The notes under the pieces: generated by a model
Seen by the model: the letters and a program-made list of their open reading frames with translations, nothing else
The model's database searches: none
Told to the model about the DNA's origin: nothing
Made by a program: the position numbers and the translations under genes
Shown here: in pieces, positions 17,044-25,123 of the stretch
Numbering within the stretch: the stretch's first letter is position 1
How the letters are laid out: each line of letters begins with the position of its first letter
Assembly: GCF_002356415.1 (NCBI RefSeq)
Contig: NZ_AP018338.1
Location: 558,001-622,000 of the forward strand
Source: Streptococcus oralis subsp. tigurinus
GTDB taxonomy: Bacteria > Bacillota > Bacilli > Lactobacillales > Streptococcaceae
Direction of reading: 5' to 3'
DNA: 64,000 bases

Positions 17044-18195
17044 ATGTCAAAGGATAAGAAAAAAGAATCAAACCAGAAGCAAGAATTGTCTGAATGGCAG
17101 AAACGAAACCAGGAATACCTAAAGAAGAAGGCTGAGGAAGAAGCTGCCCTAGCTGAGGAGAAGGAAAAGGAAAAACAGGCTCGAATGGGGAAAAACTCTA
17201 AGTCGTTAGAGGAAAGTAAGAAGTCATCAAGTGATTCCGACCAGAACGAAACTGTTCCAGACGAAGAATCATCCGAAAAAGAAGAAAAATCTCAAAAGGA
17301 TGATTCTAAAGTCAAAGAAGAAAAAGAGAAGAAAAAAGAAAAAACAGAGAAACCAGCCAAACCTAAAATTGCGCCTGTTCATATTTGGCGAGCTGTGAGT
17401 ATCTTGGTACCGAGTGTCCTAGTCCTCCTTTTTTCAGTCTATCTGTTGACTCCACTTTCGACCATCAAAAATATCGAGGTTAAGGGAAATAGTAACACGC
17501 AGGCGGATGACATCAAACAGGCTTCTGGAATTCAAGATAGTGACTATACTTTAGCTCTATTGTTGGATAAAGAAACATACGCTGAGCGAATCAAGTCTAA
17601 CCATTGGATAGAATCAGCGAAGATTGACTATCAATTTCCGACTAACTTTACGATTGAGGTTAAGGAGTTTGATATTGTCGGTTATTATGTGTCTGGTGAA
17701 GAGTATTATCCAATTCTTTCTAGTGGTGCGGTTGAGTCAACTCCTGTAAATCGCTTAAACTTGCCTGAGACTTATCTGACAGTTACCTTTAATGACGAGC
17801 AGCAGGTGAAGGATCTGATTTCGGGTCTTTCTAGCATCAGTGAGGATATCAAGAGTAAAATCCAGAAGATCGAACTAGCTCCAAGTAAGGCAACTGCCGA
17901 TCTTCTAAAAATCACCATGCTGGATACAGATGAAATATTGGTTCCCTTGTCAGAGTTGAGTAAAAAATTGCCTTATTACAGCAAAATCAAGCCCCAATTG
18001 TCAGAACCGAGTGTAGTCGATATGGAAGCTGGAGTATACAGCTATACGATAGCGGATAAACTGATAGAAGAGGCTGAGGAAAAAGCCAAACAAGAGGCAC
18101 AGGAAGCTGAGAAGAAAAAACAGGAAGAAGAAAAGAAAAAACAAGAAGAACAGAGAAATCAAAGCCAAACGAGCCAGCAATCACAGAGTCGTTAG
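17044..18195 (+). CDS. divIB: Cell division protein DivIB/FtsQ
   Basis: Single-pass divisome protein that bridges early and late division proteins. The 383 residues comprise a long, highly charged cytoplasmic N-terminus (about 1-115, runs of Lys and Glu), one membrane helix (about 119-141), a POTRA domain (STIKNIEVKGNSNTQ near 145-159), the beta domain, and a C-terminal tail of Lys/Gln/Glu repeats. The expanded N-terminus and tail are typical of streptococci. It is the third gene of the mur cluster. Confidence 0.96.
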   Translation: MSKDKKKESNQKQELSEWQKRNQEYLKKKAEEEAALAEEKEKEKQARMGKNSKSLEESKKSSSDSDQNETVPDEESSEKEEKSQKDDSKVKEEKEKKKEKTEKPAKPKIAPVHIWRAVSILVPSVLVLLFSVYLLTPLSTIKNIEVKGNSNTQADDIKQASGIQDSDYTLALLLDKETYAERIKSNHWIESAKIDYQFPTNFTIEVKEFDIVGYYVSGEEYYPILSSGAVESTPVNRLNLPETYLTVTFNDEQQVKDLISGLSSISEDIKSKIQKIELAPSKATADLLKITMLDTDEILVPLSELSKKLPYYSKIKPQLSEPSVVDMEAGVYSYTIADKLIEEAEEKAKQEAQEAEKKKQEEEKKKQEEQRNQSQTSQQSQSR

Positions 18196-18250
18196 ACTAA
18201 CTTTTCCTCTTGATTTTGAATGGTATAGAAGTCCAGTTTCGAGTTTTTGC

Positions 18251-18279
18251 TTGACAAGTCCTACTATAAATAATAGAAT
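18251..18279 (+). promoter_or_regulatory. Promoter of pyrFE
   Basis: TTGACA (18251-18256), 17 bases, TAGAAT (18274-18279). It gives a leader of about 155 bases that holds the PyrR attenuator. Confidence 0.8.
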
Positions 18280-18295
18280 AGAAAAAAACCTTTAA

Positions 18296-18386
18296 AGCAG
18301 TCCAGAGAGGCAGCTAAGGTTAGACGGTGAAAGGGTGAACTCTACCCATTTTTCGTGGAACCTTGCTGTTGGCAGGTTCCTTTTTT
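18296..18386 (+). promoter_or_regulatory. PyrR-dependent attenuator of pyrFE
   Basis: The leader contains CAGTCCAGAGAGGC (18298-18311), the conserved PyrR-binding anti-antiterminator sequence, and then an intrinsic terminator (GGAACC 18357-18362 with GGTTCC 18375-18380, six T). In the known mechanism, PyrR with UMP stabilises the binding hairpin and lets the terminator form. This predicts repression of pyrFE when pyrimidines are plentiful. Confidence 0.9.
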
Positions 18387-18440
18387 CGTGGTTTATTTTT
18401 GACCATACTCTCTTGCTCTTAAAGGTAAAAGGAGAAAGGT

Positions 18441-19136
18441 ATGCGTGAATATCGTCCAGTTATTGCTCTTGATTTTCCTAGTTTTGAGGCAGTCAAGGAA
18501 TTTTTATCTCTTTTCCCAGTAGAAGAAAGTCTTTATCTAAAAGTAGGGATGGAGCTTTATTATGCGGAAGGTCCAGAAGTTGTCCGTTATTTGAAGTCAC
18601 TGGGGCATAGTGTCTTTTTGGACCTTAAGCTACATGACATTCCAAATACAGTCAAATCTGCTATGAAGGTCTTATCTCAGCTTGGTGTAGACATGACCAA
18701 TGTTCATGCTGCTGGGGGTGTAGAGATGATGAAGGCTGCGCGTGAAGGTCTTGGAAAAGAAGCAAAATTGATTGCTGTCACTCAATTGACTTCAACTTCT
18801 GAAGAACAAATGAGAGACTTTCAAAATATCCAAACCAGTCTTCAAGAATCGGTCATTCACTATGCCAAGAAGACAGCTGAAGCGGGCTTGGACGGTGTCG
18901 TTTGCTCAGCTCAGGAAGTCAAGCTTATCAAAGAAGCAACAAGCAAAGATTTTATCTGTTTGACACCGGGAATTCGTCCAGCGGGAGCTGCGGTAGGAGA
19001 CCAAAAACGTGTCATGACGCCAGCGGACGCCTATCAAATCGGTAGTGACTATATCGTAGTGGGACGTCCTATTACCCAAGCTGAGGATCCTGTTGTAGCT
19101 TATCATGCTATCAAGAATGAATGGAACCAAGACTGA
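18441..19136 (+). CDS. pyrF: Orotidine 5'-phosphate decarboxylase
   Basis: Last step of UMP synthesis: decarboxylates OMP. The 231-residue TIM barrel has the catalytic tetrad segment [10 protein letters not shown], with D61, K63 and D66. Residues LTPGIRP near 175 and VVGRPIT near 205 form the phosphate site. AAAAGGAG upstream sets the start. It is followed 39 bases later by pyrE and shares the PyrR attenuator. Confidence 0.98.
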   Translation: MREYRPVIALDFPSFEAVKEFLSLFPVEESLYLKVGMELYYAEGPEVVRYLKSLGHSVFLDLKLHDIPNTVKSAMKVLSQLGVDMTNVHAAGGVEMMKAAREGLGKEAKLIAVTQLTSTSEEQMRDFQNIQTSLQESVIHYAKKTAEAGLDGVVCSAQEVKLIKEATSKDFICLTPGIRPAGAAVGDQKRVMTPADAYQIGSDYIVVGRPITQAEDPVVAYHAIKNEWNQD

Positions 19137-19175
19137 AATTAAAGAAATAGATTATAAAAACAAAAGGAGAATACT

Positions 19176-19808
19176 ATGACACTTGCTAAAGATATCGCTA
19201 GCCACCTCTTGAAAATCCAAGCCGTTTACCTCAAACCAGAGGAGCCTTTCACTTGGGCATCTGGTATCAAATCGCCGATTTATACTGACAACCGTGTGAC
19301 GCTTGCCTATCCAGAAACTCGTACCCTAATTGAAAATGGTTTTGTGGAAGCTATTAAAGCAGAATTTCCAGAAGTAGAAGTGATTGCAGGAACTGCGACA
19401 GCAGGAATTCCTCACGGAGCTATTATCGCTGACAAGATGAACTTGCCTTTTGCCTACATCCGCAGCAAACCAAAAGATCACGGAGCTGGTAATCAAATCG
19501 AAGGCCGTGTAGCTCAAGGGCAAAAGATGGTTGTTGTTGAAGACCTCATTTCAACGGGTGGGTCTGTTCTTGAAGCCGTAGCAGCTGCTAAACGTGAAGG
19601 AGCCGATGTTCTTGGTGTCGTAGCGATTTTCAGCTATCAATTGCCAAAAGCAGATAAGAATTTTGCGGAAGCTGGTGTGAAATTGGTGACACTTTCAAAC
19701 TACAGTGAGCTGATCCATCTAGCCCAAGAAGAAGGTTATATCACGCCAGAAGGACTCGACCTCCTAAAACGCTTTAAAGAAGACCAAGAAAATTGGCAAA
19801 ATGCCTAA
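19176..19808 (+). CDS. pyrE: Orotate phosphoribosyltransferase
   Basis: Makes OMP from orotate and PRPP, the substrate of the preceding pyrF. The 210-residue protein has the PRPP-binding motif [12 protein letters not shown] near 117-128 and the catalytic-loop lysines (RSKPKDHG). AAAAGGAG precedes the ATG. It is the end of the pyrFE unit, closed by a terminator shared with the opposite gene. Confidence 0.98.
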   Translation: MTLAKDIASHLLKIQAVYLKPEEPFTWASGIKSPIYTDNRVTLAYPETRTLIENGFVEAIKAEFPEVEVIAGTATAGIPHGAIIADKMNLPFAYIRSKPKDHGAGNQIEGRVAQGQKMVVVEDLISTGGSVLEAVAAAKREGADVLGVVAIFSYQLPKADKNFAEAGVKLVTLSNYSELIHLAQEEGYITPEGLDLLKRFKEDQENWQNA

Positions 19809-19814
19809 AACATA

Positions 19815-19853
19815 GAAAATCAGGTAGTCACTAGGATTACCTGATTTCTTTTT
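19815..19853. terminator. Bidirectional terminator
   Basis: AAATCAGGTA / TACCTGATTT stem with an 11-base loop and flanking A/T runs, between converging pyrE and the amino-acid transporter operon. Confidence 0.87.
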
Positions 19854-19870
19854 GTTATGTTTATTAGATG

Positions 19871-20737
19871 TTAGTCTACTTTTCCACCTTCAACAACTAG
19901 ATCATCTGCCTTAGCAGCGTCACCGTAGGTTGGGTGAAGTGTTTTTTCATAAGCTTTGTGGAAGAAGTTTTCTTTACCAAGTTTTTCAATTTCTTGGTTG
20001 ATGTAGTCGAGTAGTTCTTGGTTACCTTTTTGGACTGCTGGCGCAATAGTATCTGGATCTCCGAGGGAAGAAATTCCGACTTCATATCCTTTGTTTTCAA
20101 GTGCCCAAGCTAGGACTTCCGTATTGTCAGTAGAGAAGGCATCTCCACGTCCGTCAAGAAGGGCTTGGTAGGCATCGCTATATTGGTCGTATTTTTGGAG
20201 TTTTACTTCTGGGTGATTTTTCTCAAAATAAGTTTCAGCAGTCGTTCCCTTTGTAACAATCAAGGTTTTGCCTTCTAATTCTTTAACGTCTTTGATGACT
20301 TTATCTTTTGGTGACACGACACCGAGGGAAACTTTCATGTAAGGAAGGGCAAAATCAACTTGCTTCTTTCGTTCGTCAGTAACTGTGAAGTTGGCAAGGG
20401 TGATATCCACCTTGTTTGAAATCAAGTATTCAGCGCGGTTGGCAGCATCAACAGAGACGTATTTAACCTTTACTCCCAAGTCTTGGGCTAATTGGTTACC
20501 CAATTCGATATCGTATCCTTGGTAGGAACCGTCGTTGTCAACATAACCAAATGGTTTTTTGTCACCAAATACCGCGATTCGAAGCTCACCGCTTTTTTTG
20601 ATTTCGTCGATAGTGCGGGCCTTGGCGGTTTTTTTTCCTGATGAAGCATCAGAGCTTCCACTTGAGCTACAAGCTGTGACAAAGATAAGCGCAAAGGCTA
20701 GGGCAAAAACAGTTAGAATTGGTTTGAGTAGTTTCAT
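19871..20737 (-). CDS. Polar amino-acid ABC transporter, substrate-binding lipoprotein
   Basis: Membrane-anchored binding protein (288 residues) of an ABC importer. The signal peptide ends in the lipobox VTAC with the lipidated Cys at 23; the mature part is a type-II periplasmic-binding fold (SBP_bac_3), with LRIAVFGDKKPFGYVDNDG near the start of the domain. It is the last gene of a four-gene minus-strand operon with an ATPase and two permeases. The ligand is not certain; cystine- and polar-amino-acid-type transporters share this layout. Confidence 0.9.
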   Translation of the reverse strand: MKLLKPILTVFALAFALIFVTACSSSGSSDASSGKKTAKARTIDEIKKSGELRIAVFGDKKPFGYVDNDGSYQGYDIELGNQLAQDLGVKVKYVSVDAANRAEYLISNKVDITLANFTVTDERKKQVDFALPYMKVSLGVVSPKDKVIKDVKELEGKTLIVTKGTTAETYFEKNHPEVKLQKYDQYSDAYQALLDGRGDAFSTDNTEVLAWALENKGYEVGISSLGDPDTIAPAVQKGNQELLDYINQEIEKLGKENFFHKAYEKTLHPTYGDAAKADDLVVEGGKVD

Positions 20738-20748
20738 AAAAATCTCCT

Positions 20749-21507
20749 TTATAGATATGAGCCGAACTGGCTAAAGTCAAAGACGTTTAAAAATTCCTGT
20801 GCTCGTTTGGTTTGTGGATTAGTGAAGAATTCCTGAGCCGTTCCTTCTTCAGCGATTTTCCCTTGGTCGAGAAAGATTATCCGATCTGCAATAGCTTGGG
20901 CAAACTGCATTTCGTGGGTTACCAGAATCATGGTGCGCCCTTCTTGAGCCAAGTCATTGATGAGTTCCAGAACTTCACGCACCATTTCTGGATCCAGTGA
21001 AGCCGTCACTTCGTCAAAGAGGATAATTTCTGGATGCATGAGCAGGGCACGGACAATCGCCACTCGTTGTTTCTGTCCACCAGATAATTGGCGAGCAAAA
21101 CTGTCTTTTTTATCGAGCAAACCCACACGTTCCAGTAGTTGCAAGGCTTCTTCCGTTACTTCCTTCTTGTCTCTTCCCTGAGCCTTGATAGGACCAAGGA
21201 CGAGGTTTTGTAGAACATCCAAATGGGGAAAGAGTTCATAACTTTGAAAGACCATGCCAATCTTTTGGCGAACTAGGTGAAAATCTTTTTTATTTGCAAC
21301 GATAGACTGACCATCCAGCAGGATATCTCCACCTTGAATACTTTCTAAGCCATTAAGGCAACGAAGGAGGGTACTTTTCCCACAACCAGATGGACCCAGA
21401 ATAACCACAACTTCCCCTTTTTTGATATCTAGAGAAAGTCCTTGGAGGATGGGATTGTCTCCAAAGGATTTTTTGAGTTCCTTGATTTCTAAGATAGTTT
21501 CAGACAT
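20749..21507 (-). CDS. Polar amino-acid ABC transporter, ATPase
   Basis: GlnQ-type ATPase of 252 residues. Walker A GPSGCGKST is at 38-46, the signature LSGGQKQR and Walker B ILFDEVTASLD follow. The Walker B segment has Val where most homologues have Pro (DEV instead of DEP), which should not affect catalysis. GGAGG stands before the ATG. It lies between the permease and binding-protein genes of the same operon, with gaps of 0 and 11 bases. Confidence 0.94.
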   Translation of the reverse strand: MSETILEIKELKKSFGDNPILQGLSLDIKKGEVVVILGPSGCGKSTLLRCLNGLESIQGGDILLDGQSIVANKKDFHLVRQKIGMVFQSYELFPHLDVLQNLVLGPIKAQGRDKKEVTEEALQLLERVGLLDKKDSFARQLSGGQKQRVAIVRALLMHPEIILFDEVTASLDPEMVREVLELINDLAQEGRTMILVTHEMQFAQAIADRIIFLDQGKIAEEGTAQEFFTNPQTKRAQEFLNVFDFSQFGSYL

Positions 21508-22185
21508 TTAATTCCTCCAATGTTTTTCCAGGTGAGTGGATAGTTTGGAAATAGGAAAACAGACTGCGAAATACAGGACCAGAATGGTTCCATAAATCCA
21601 AAAGGAAGCGGTTGGGATGGTCAGGCGATTGCTATCGATGATTTGTTGTCCAACCTTGGTCACTTCAACAACCCCAATCAAGACAACCAAGGAAGTGGTT
21701 TTGATCATCCGAGTAACAAGATTGATGGCTTGTGGCAGCAATCTTCTCAAAACCTGTGGGATGATGATATGATAGTAAAGTTGAACATTGGTCAAGCCGA
21801 GCGCCTGTCCACTTTCAAACTGATGCTTAGGAAGGGAAGTGATAGCTCCACGGACCAAGTCCCCCATTTCAGCTGTTCCCCAGAGGGTGAAAACAATAAT
21901 AGCTGAAGTCTCACCTGAGATATTGATATTAAAGTTTCGAGCCAAGCCAAAGTAAACGATGAAGAGCAACACCAGCTGGGGCATGATACGGATGAATTCC
22001 AGATACAATCGTGTCAAGAAGCGTACGACTCTAGAATGGGAGGTCATGACAATTCCCATGACTGTTCCGAACATCATGGATAAGAGGACAGACAGGATGG
22101 ATATCCCAATCGTGACACCCAATCCCTGTAAGATTCTCAGGAGATTATTTCCCTGAAAGAGTACTTGAATTCCCGAATCCTGCAT
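21508..22185 (-). CDS. Polar amino-acid ABC transporter, permease 2
   Basis: HisM/GlnP-type permease of 225 residues with about five membrane helices and the EAA loop (LGLTNVQLYYHIIIPQ). Its start lies 41 bases inside the previous permease gene; an AAAGGAGG at the right distance from ATG 22185 shows that the overlap is real. The two permeases probably form a heterodimer. Confidence 0.92.
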   Translation of the reverse strand: MQDSGIQVLFQGNNLLRILQGLGVTIGISILSVLLSMMFGTVMGIVMTSHSRVVRFLTRLYLEFIRIMPQLVLLFIVYFGLARNFNINISGETSAIIVFTLWGTAEMGDLVRGAITSLPKHQFESGQALGLTNVQLYYHIIIPQVLRRLLPQAINLVTRMIKTTSLVVLIGVVEVTKVGQQIIDSNRLTIPTASFWIYGTILVLYFAVCFPISKLSTHLEKHWRN

Positions 22186-22825
22186 GGCGGAGCCTCCTTT
22201 CTATCCAGCTAAAGACCAGTGAGATGGGGAGAAGCATCATCAGATAAGCAACTACCAACATAGCTAGCGCAATGTCTGTCTCATAGTAGAGCCCAATCAA
22301 GTCCTTGGCGACGTACATGAGGTCGGCCAAAGCCACTGCTGAGAAAACAGAGGTTTCCTTGATGAGGAAAATGACATTGGCACTAAAAGACGGTAGGGCC
22401 ACCGCTGTTGCTTGCGGCAGAACCACGTAGCGAAAAACTTGAAACGGTGTAAGCCCAATGGCTAAACCAATCTCATGCTGAGTTTGACTGACTGCTTCCA
22501 GTCCGCTTCTGAAAGATTCAGCCATATAGGAGCCTCCTAAAAAAACCAGTCCTAAAGTGGCACAGACTTCTGAAGATAGGACAATCCCAATTCGGGGAAG
22601 ACCGAAGTAGAGAAAGAAGAGTTGAATCAAAAGGGGCGTATTACGCGATAATTCAATGTAGGCTGTCGCTACTTGCGCAAAAACAGGAATTCGATAATGT
22701 CGGATGATACTAACGATTAAACCGAGCAGAAAGGATCCCAAAATTCCCCAAACTGCAATATGCAAGGTTAGAAGGAATGCCTTTTGATATAGTGGTAGAT
22801 ATTGTTCAACAATGGACCAATCCAA
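22145..22825 (-). CDS. Polar amino-acid ABC transporter, permease 1 (TTG start)
   Basis: First gene of the transporter operon: HisQ/GlnP-type permease of 226 residues with five helices and the EAA loop IGLTPFQVFRYVVLPQ. No ATG fits; the start is TTG at 22825 (reading Met-Asp-Trp-Ser), with GGGAGG eight bases before it. Initiation at TTG may lower expression. It overlaps permease 2 by 41 bases. Confidence 0.9.
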   Translation of the reverse strand: MDWSIVEQYLPLYQKAFLLTLHIAVWGILGSFLLGLIVSIIRHYRIPVFAQVATAYIELSRNTPLLIQLFFLYFGLPRIGIVLSSEVCATLGLVFLGGSYMAESFRSGLEAVSQTQHEIGLAIGLTPFQVFRYVVLPQATAVALPSFSANVIFLIKETSVFSAVALADLMYVAKDLIGLYYETDIALAMLVVAYLMMLLPISLVFSWIERRLRHAGFGNSSTLSGK

Positions 22826-23008
22826 AAATAAAACCTCCCATCTAGAAATAATACAGTTATTGTAGCACTTAAAATCTCCTTTGGATAATATCTATTTTTT
22901 ATTGCCGTTATAGGGATTTTTTATCATAGCCATAATCTTTCTGAAATTTCCAAACAAAATATTTGAAAAGTGTTGAAAAAAGCGTTAAAATATTTCTGTA
23001 ATATACAA

Positions 23009-23022
23009 AGTAAACGCTTACT
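23009..23022 (+). promoter_or_regulatory. cre-like CcpA site before lctO
   Basis: AGTAAACGCTTACT, a near-perfect match to the palindromic catabolite-response element. It sits between a TAATAT -10-like box (22999-23004) and the ribosome site, where CcpA would block initiation. Confidence 0.7.
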
Positions 23023-23040
23023 TATCAAGGAGGACATTTT

Positions 23041-24177
23041 ATGTCATACAAAACAAGCAATGCAGAAGGACCTGTAGATTTCATCAATACCTATGATTTG
23101 GAGCCAATGGCGCAACAAGTTATTCCTAAAGCAGCATTTGGCTATATCGCCAGTGGGGCGGAAGATACTTTCACTTTGCGGGAGAATATCCGCGCCTTTA
23201 ACCACAAGCTCATCGTTCCTCATACGCTTTGTGATGTTGAAAATCCAAGTACAGAGATTGAATTTGCAGGTGAAAAATTATCTTCACCAATTATTATGGC
23301 GCCTGTTGCGGCTCATAAATTAGCAAATGAACAGGGTGAAGTGGCGACTGCGCGTGGTGTGCATGAGTTCGGTTCCCTCTATACAACCAGCTCTTACTCT
23401 ACTGTAGACCTCCCAGAAATTACGGAAGCCCTTCAAGGGACACCTCACTGGTTCCAATTTTACTTTAGTAAGGATGACGGGATCAACCGCCACATCATGG
23501 ACCGTGTGAAGGCTGAAGGCTACAAAGCGATTGTCTTGACGGCGGACGCTACTGTAGGGGGCAATCGTGAGGTCGACAAGCGTAATGGATTCATCTTCCC
23601 AGTTGGCATGCCCATTGTTGAAGAATACCTTCCAGAAGGAGCTGGTAAATCAATGGACTTTGTTTACAAATCAGCTAAACAACGACTATCTCCACGAGAT
23701 GTAGAATTTATCGCTGAATACTCAGGATTACCAGTTTACGTTAAAGGACCACAATGCCGCGAGGACGTTGAACGTTCGCTTGCTGCAGGAGCTTCTGGTA
23801 TTTGGGTAACCAACCACGGTGGTCGCCAAATCGACGGTGGACCAGCATCCTTTGACTCGCTTCAAGAAGTGGCTGAAGCAGTTGATAAACGAGTACCAAT
23901 TGTCTTTGACTCTGGTGTTCGTCGCGGTCAGCACGTCTTTAAAGCCTTGGCTTCAGGAGCAGACTTGGTAGCCATTGGCCGCCCTGTAATCTATGGTTTG
24001 GCTCTCGGTGGTAGTGTTGGTGTGCGTCAAGTCTTTGAACACTTGAATGCAGAATTGAAGACAGTCATGCAGTTGTCTGGAACTCAGACTATTGAGGATG
24101 TCAAACACTTCAAACTCCGTCACAACCCATACAACCCAACCTTCCCAGTTGACCCACGTGACTTAAAATTGTATTGA
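23041..24177 (+). CDS. lctO: L-lactate oxidase
   Basis: FMN enzyme that oxidises L-lactate to pyruvate with O2, making H2O2. The 378-residue TIM barrel belongs to the alpha-hydroxy-acid oxidase family; catalytic H259 and substrate-binding R262 lie in TNHGGRQ, and K235 is the flavin-contacting lysine. AAGGAGG seven bases before the ATG sets the start. Its product feeds spxB three genes downstream. A cre-like site indicates glucose control. It is a monocistronic unit. Confidence 0.97.
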   Translation: MSYKTSNAEGPVDFINTYDLEPMAQQVIPKAAFGYIASGAEDTFTLRENIRAFNHKLIVPHTLCDVENPSTEIEFAGEKLSSPIIMAPVAAHKLANEQGEVATARGVHEFGSLYTTSSYSTVDLPEITEALQGTPHWFQFYFSKDDGINRHIMDRVKAEGYKAIVLTADATVGGNREVDKRNGFIFPVGMPIVEEYLPEGAGKSMDFVYKSAKQRLSPRDVEFIAEYSGLPVYVKGPQCREDVERSLAAGASGIWVTNHGGRQIDGGPASFDSLQEVAEAVDKRVPIVFDSGVRRGQHVFKALASGADLVAIGRPVIYGLALGGSVGVRQVFEHLNAELKTVMQLSGTQTIEDVKHFKLRHNPYNPTFPVDPRDLKLY

Positions 24178-24189
24178 TAAAGTAGAAAG

Positions 24190-24213
24190 CCTCCACCTTA
24201 TGTGGAGGTTTTT
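24190..24213 (+). terminator. Terminator of lctO
   Basis: CCTCCAC / GTGGAGG stem followed by five T. Confidence 0.9.
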
Positions 24214-24269
24214 GATGTTTTGGAATGTGTTTAACATTTCTAGTGCTATATAAAAATCAATTTTCATAG

Positions 24270-24321
24270 TTGACAAATGTAGATTTTTGAGGTATACTGA
24301 TAATTGTAATCGACAAATGTA
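24270..24321 (+). promoter_or_regulatory. Promoter and two cop boxes of the copper operon
   Basis: TTGACA (24270-24275), 17 bases, TATACT (24293-24298). Two identical operators GACAAATGTA (24272-24281 and 24312-24321) match the CopY box pattern ACANNTGT. The first overlaps the -35, the second lies between the -10 and the ribosome site, exactly 40 bases later. Confidence 0.92.
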
Positions 24322-24339
24322 GATTTAGGAGGAATAACA

Positions 24340-24735
24340 ATGCAGATTTCAGATGCAGAATGGCAGGTCATGAAGATTATCTGGATGCAGGGCGAGCAGA
24401 CCAGTAGCGATTTGATCAGGGTTCTGGCGGAACGGTTTGACTGGTCCAAGTCAACCATTCAAACTCTTTTGGCTCGTTTGGTTGAGAAAGAGTGTCTGAC
24501 AAGGAAAAAAGTGGGCAAGTCCTTTGTTTATTCGGCGCTTTTAACTCTAGACCAAAGCCGAGACTTGCTTGTCCAAGATATCAAGGACAAGGTTTGTTCT
24601 CGTAGGATTAAGAACTTGTTGGCTGATTTGATTGCTGAATGTGATTTTACTCAGGCTGACTTGGAAGACTTAGAAGCTGTGATTTCTGAGAAGAAATCAA
24701 GCGCTGTAACAGAAGTAAAATGTAATTGTATGTAA
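24340..24735 (+). CDS. copY: Copper-responsive repressor CopY
   Basis: BlaI/MecI-type winged-helix repressor of 131 residues that releases the cop operators when Cu(I) replaces Zn. The DNA-binding region is about 1-70 (WSKSTIQTLLARLVEKECL). The C-terminus ends in KCNCM, so only one CxC pair is present instead of the two pairs (CxC-x4-5-CxC) of enterococcal CopY. It is the first gene of copY-cupA-copA and autoregulated by the two boxes upstream. Confidence 0.95.
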   Translation: MQISDAEWQVMKIIWMQGEQTSSDLIRVLAERFDWSKSTIQTLLARLVEKECLTRKKVGKSFVYSALLTLDQSRDLLVQDIKDKVCSRRIKNLLADLIAECDFTQADLEDLEAVISEKKSSAVTEVKCNCM

Positions 24736-24745
24736 AGGAGACGTC

Positions 24746-25117
24746 ATGTTAAATAGTATTGTAACCATTATTTGTATTGCCCTTATCGCGTTTATCTTGA
24801 TTTGGTTTTTCAAAAAGCCTGAAAAATCTGGACAAAAGGCTCAGCAAAAAAAGGGCTACCAAGAGATTCGAGTGGAAGTCAAAGGGGGATATACGCCTGA
24901 GTTGATTATTCTTAAGAAATCAGTGCCAGCCCGTATTGTCTTTGACCGTAAGGACCCTTCACCCTGCCTAGATCAGATTGTTTTCCCAGATTTTGGAGTG
25001 CATGCGGACTTGCCTATGGGTGAAGAGTATGTAGTGGAAATCACACCTGAACAGGCTGGAGAGTTTGGCTTTGCATGTGGCATGAATATGATGCACGGCA
25101 AGATGATTGTAGAGTAG
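24746..25117 (+). CDS. cupA: Membrane-bound Cu(I) chaperone CupA
   Basis: Cupredoxin-fold chaperone that holds Cu(I) at the membrane and passes it to CopA. The 123 residues comprise one N-terminal membrane helix (about 4-21) and a cupredoxin domain (about 35-123). Likely copper ligands are the Cys in DPSPC and the cluster CGMNMMHGKM near the C-terminus. The domain is clearly related to the N-terminus of CopA in the next gene (shared FACGM / FSCGM motifs). AAGGAG precedes the ATG. Confidence 0.93.
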   Translation: MLNSIVTIICIALIAFILIWFFKKPEKSGQKAQQKKGYQEIRVEVKGGYTPELIILKKSVPARIVFDRKDPSPCLDQIVFPDFGVHADLPMGEEYVVEITPEQAGEFGFACGMNMMHGKMIVE

Positions 25118-25123
25118 GAGGAA

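Noticed and set aside
22145-22185. 41-base overlap of two permease genes as a misplaced start
   Set aside because: AAAGGAGG stands at correct spacing before the inner ATG, so the overlap is real.
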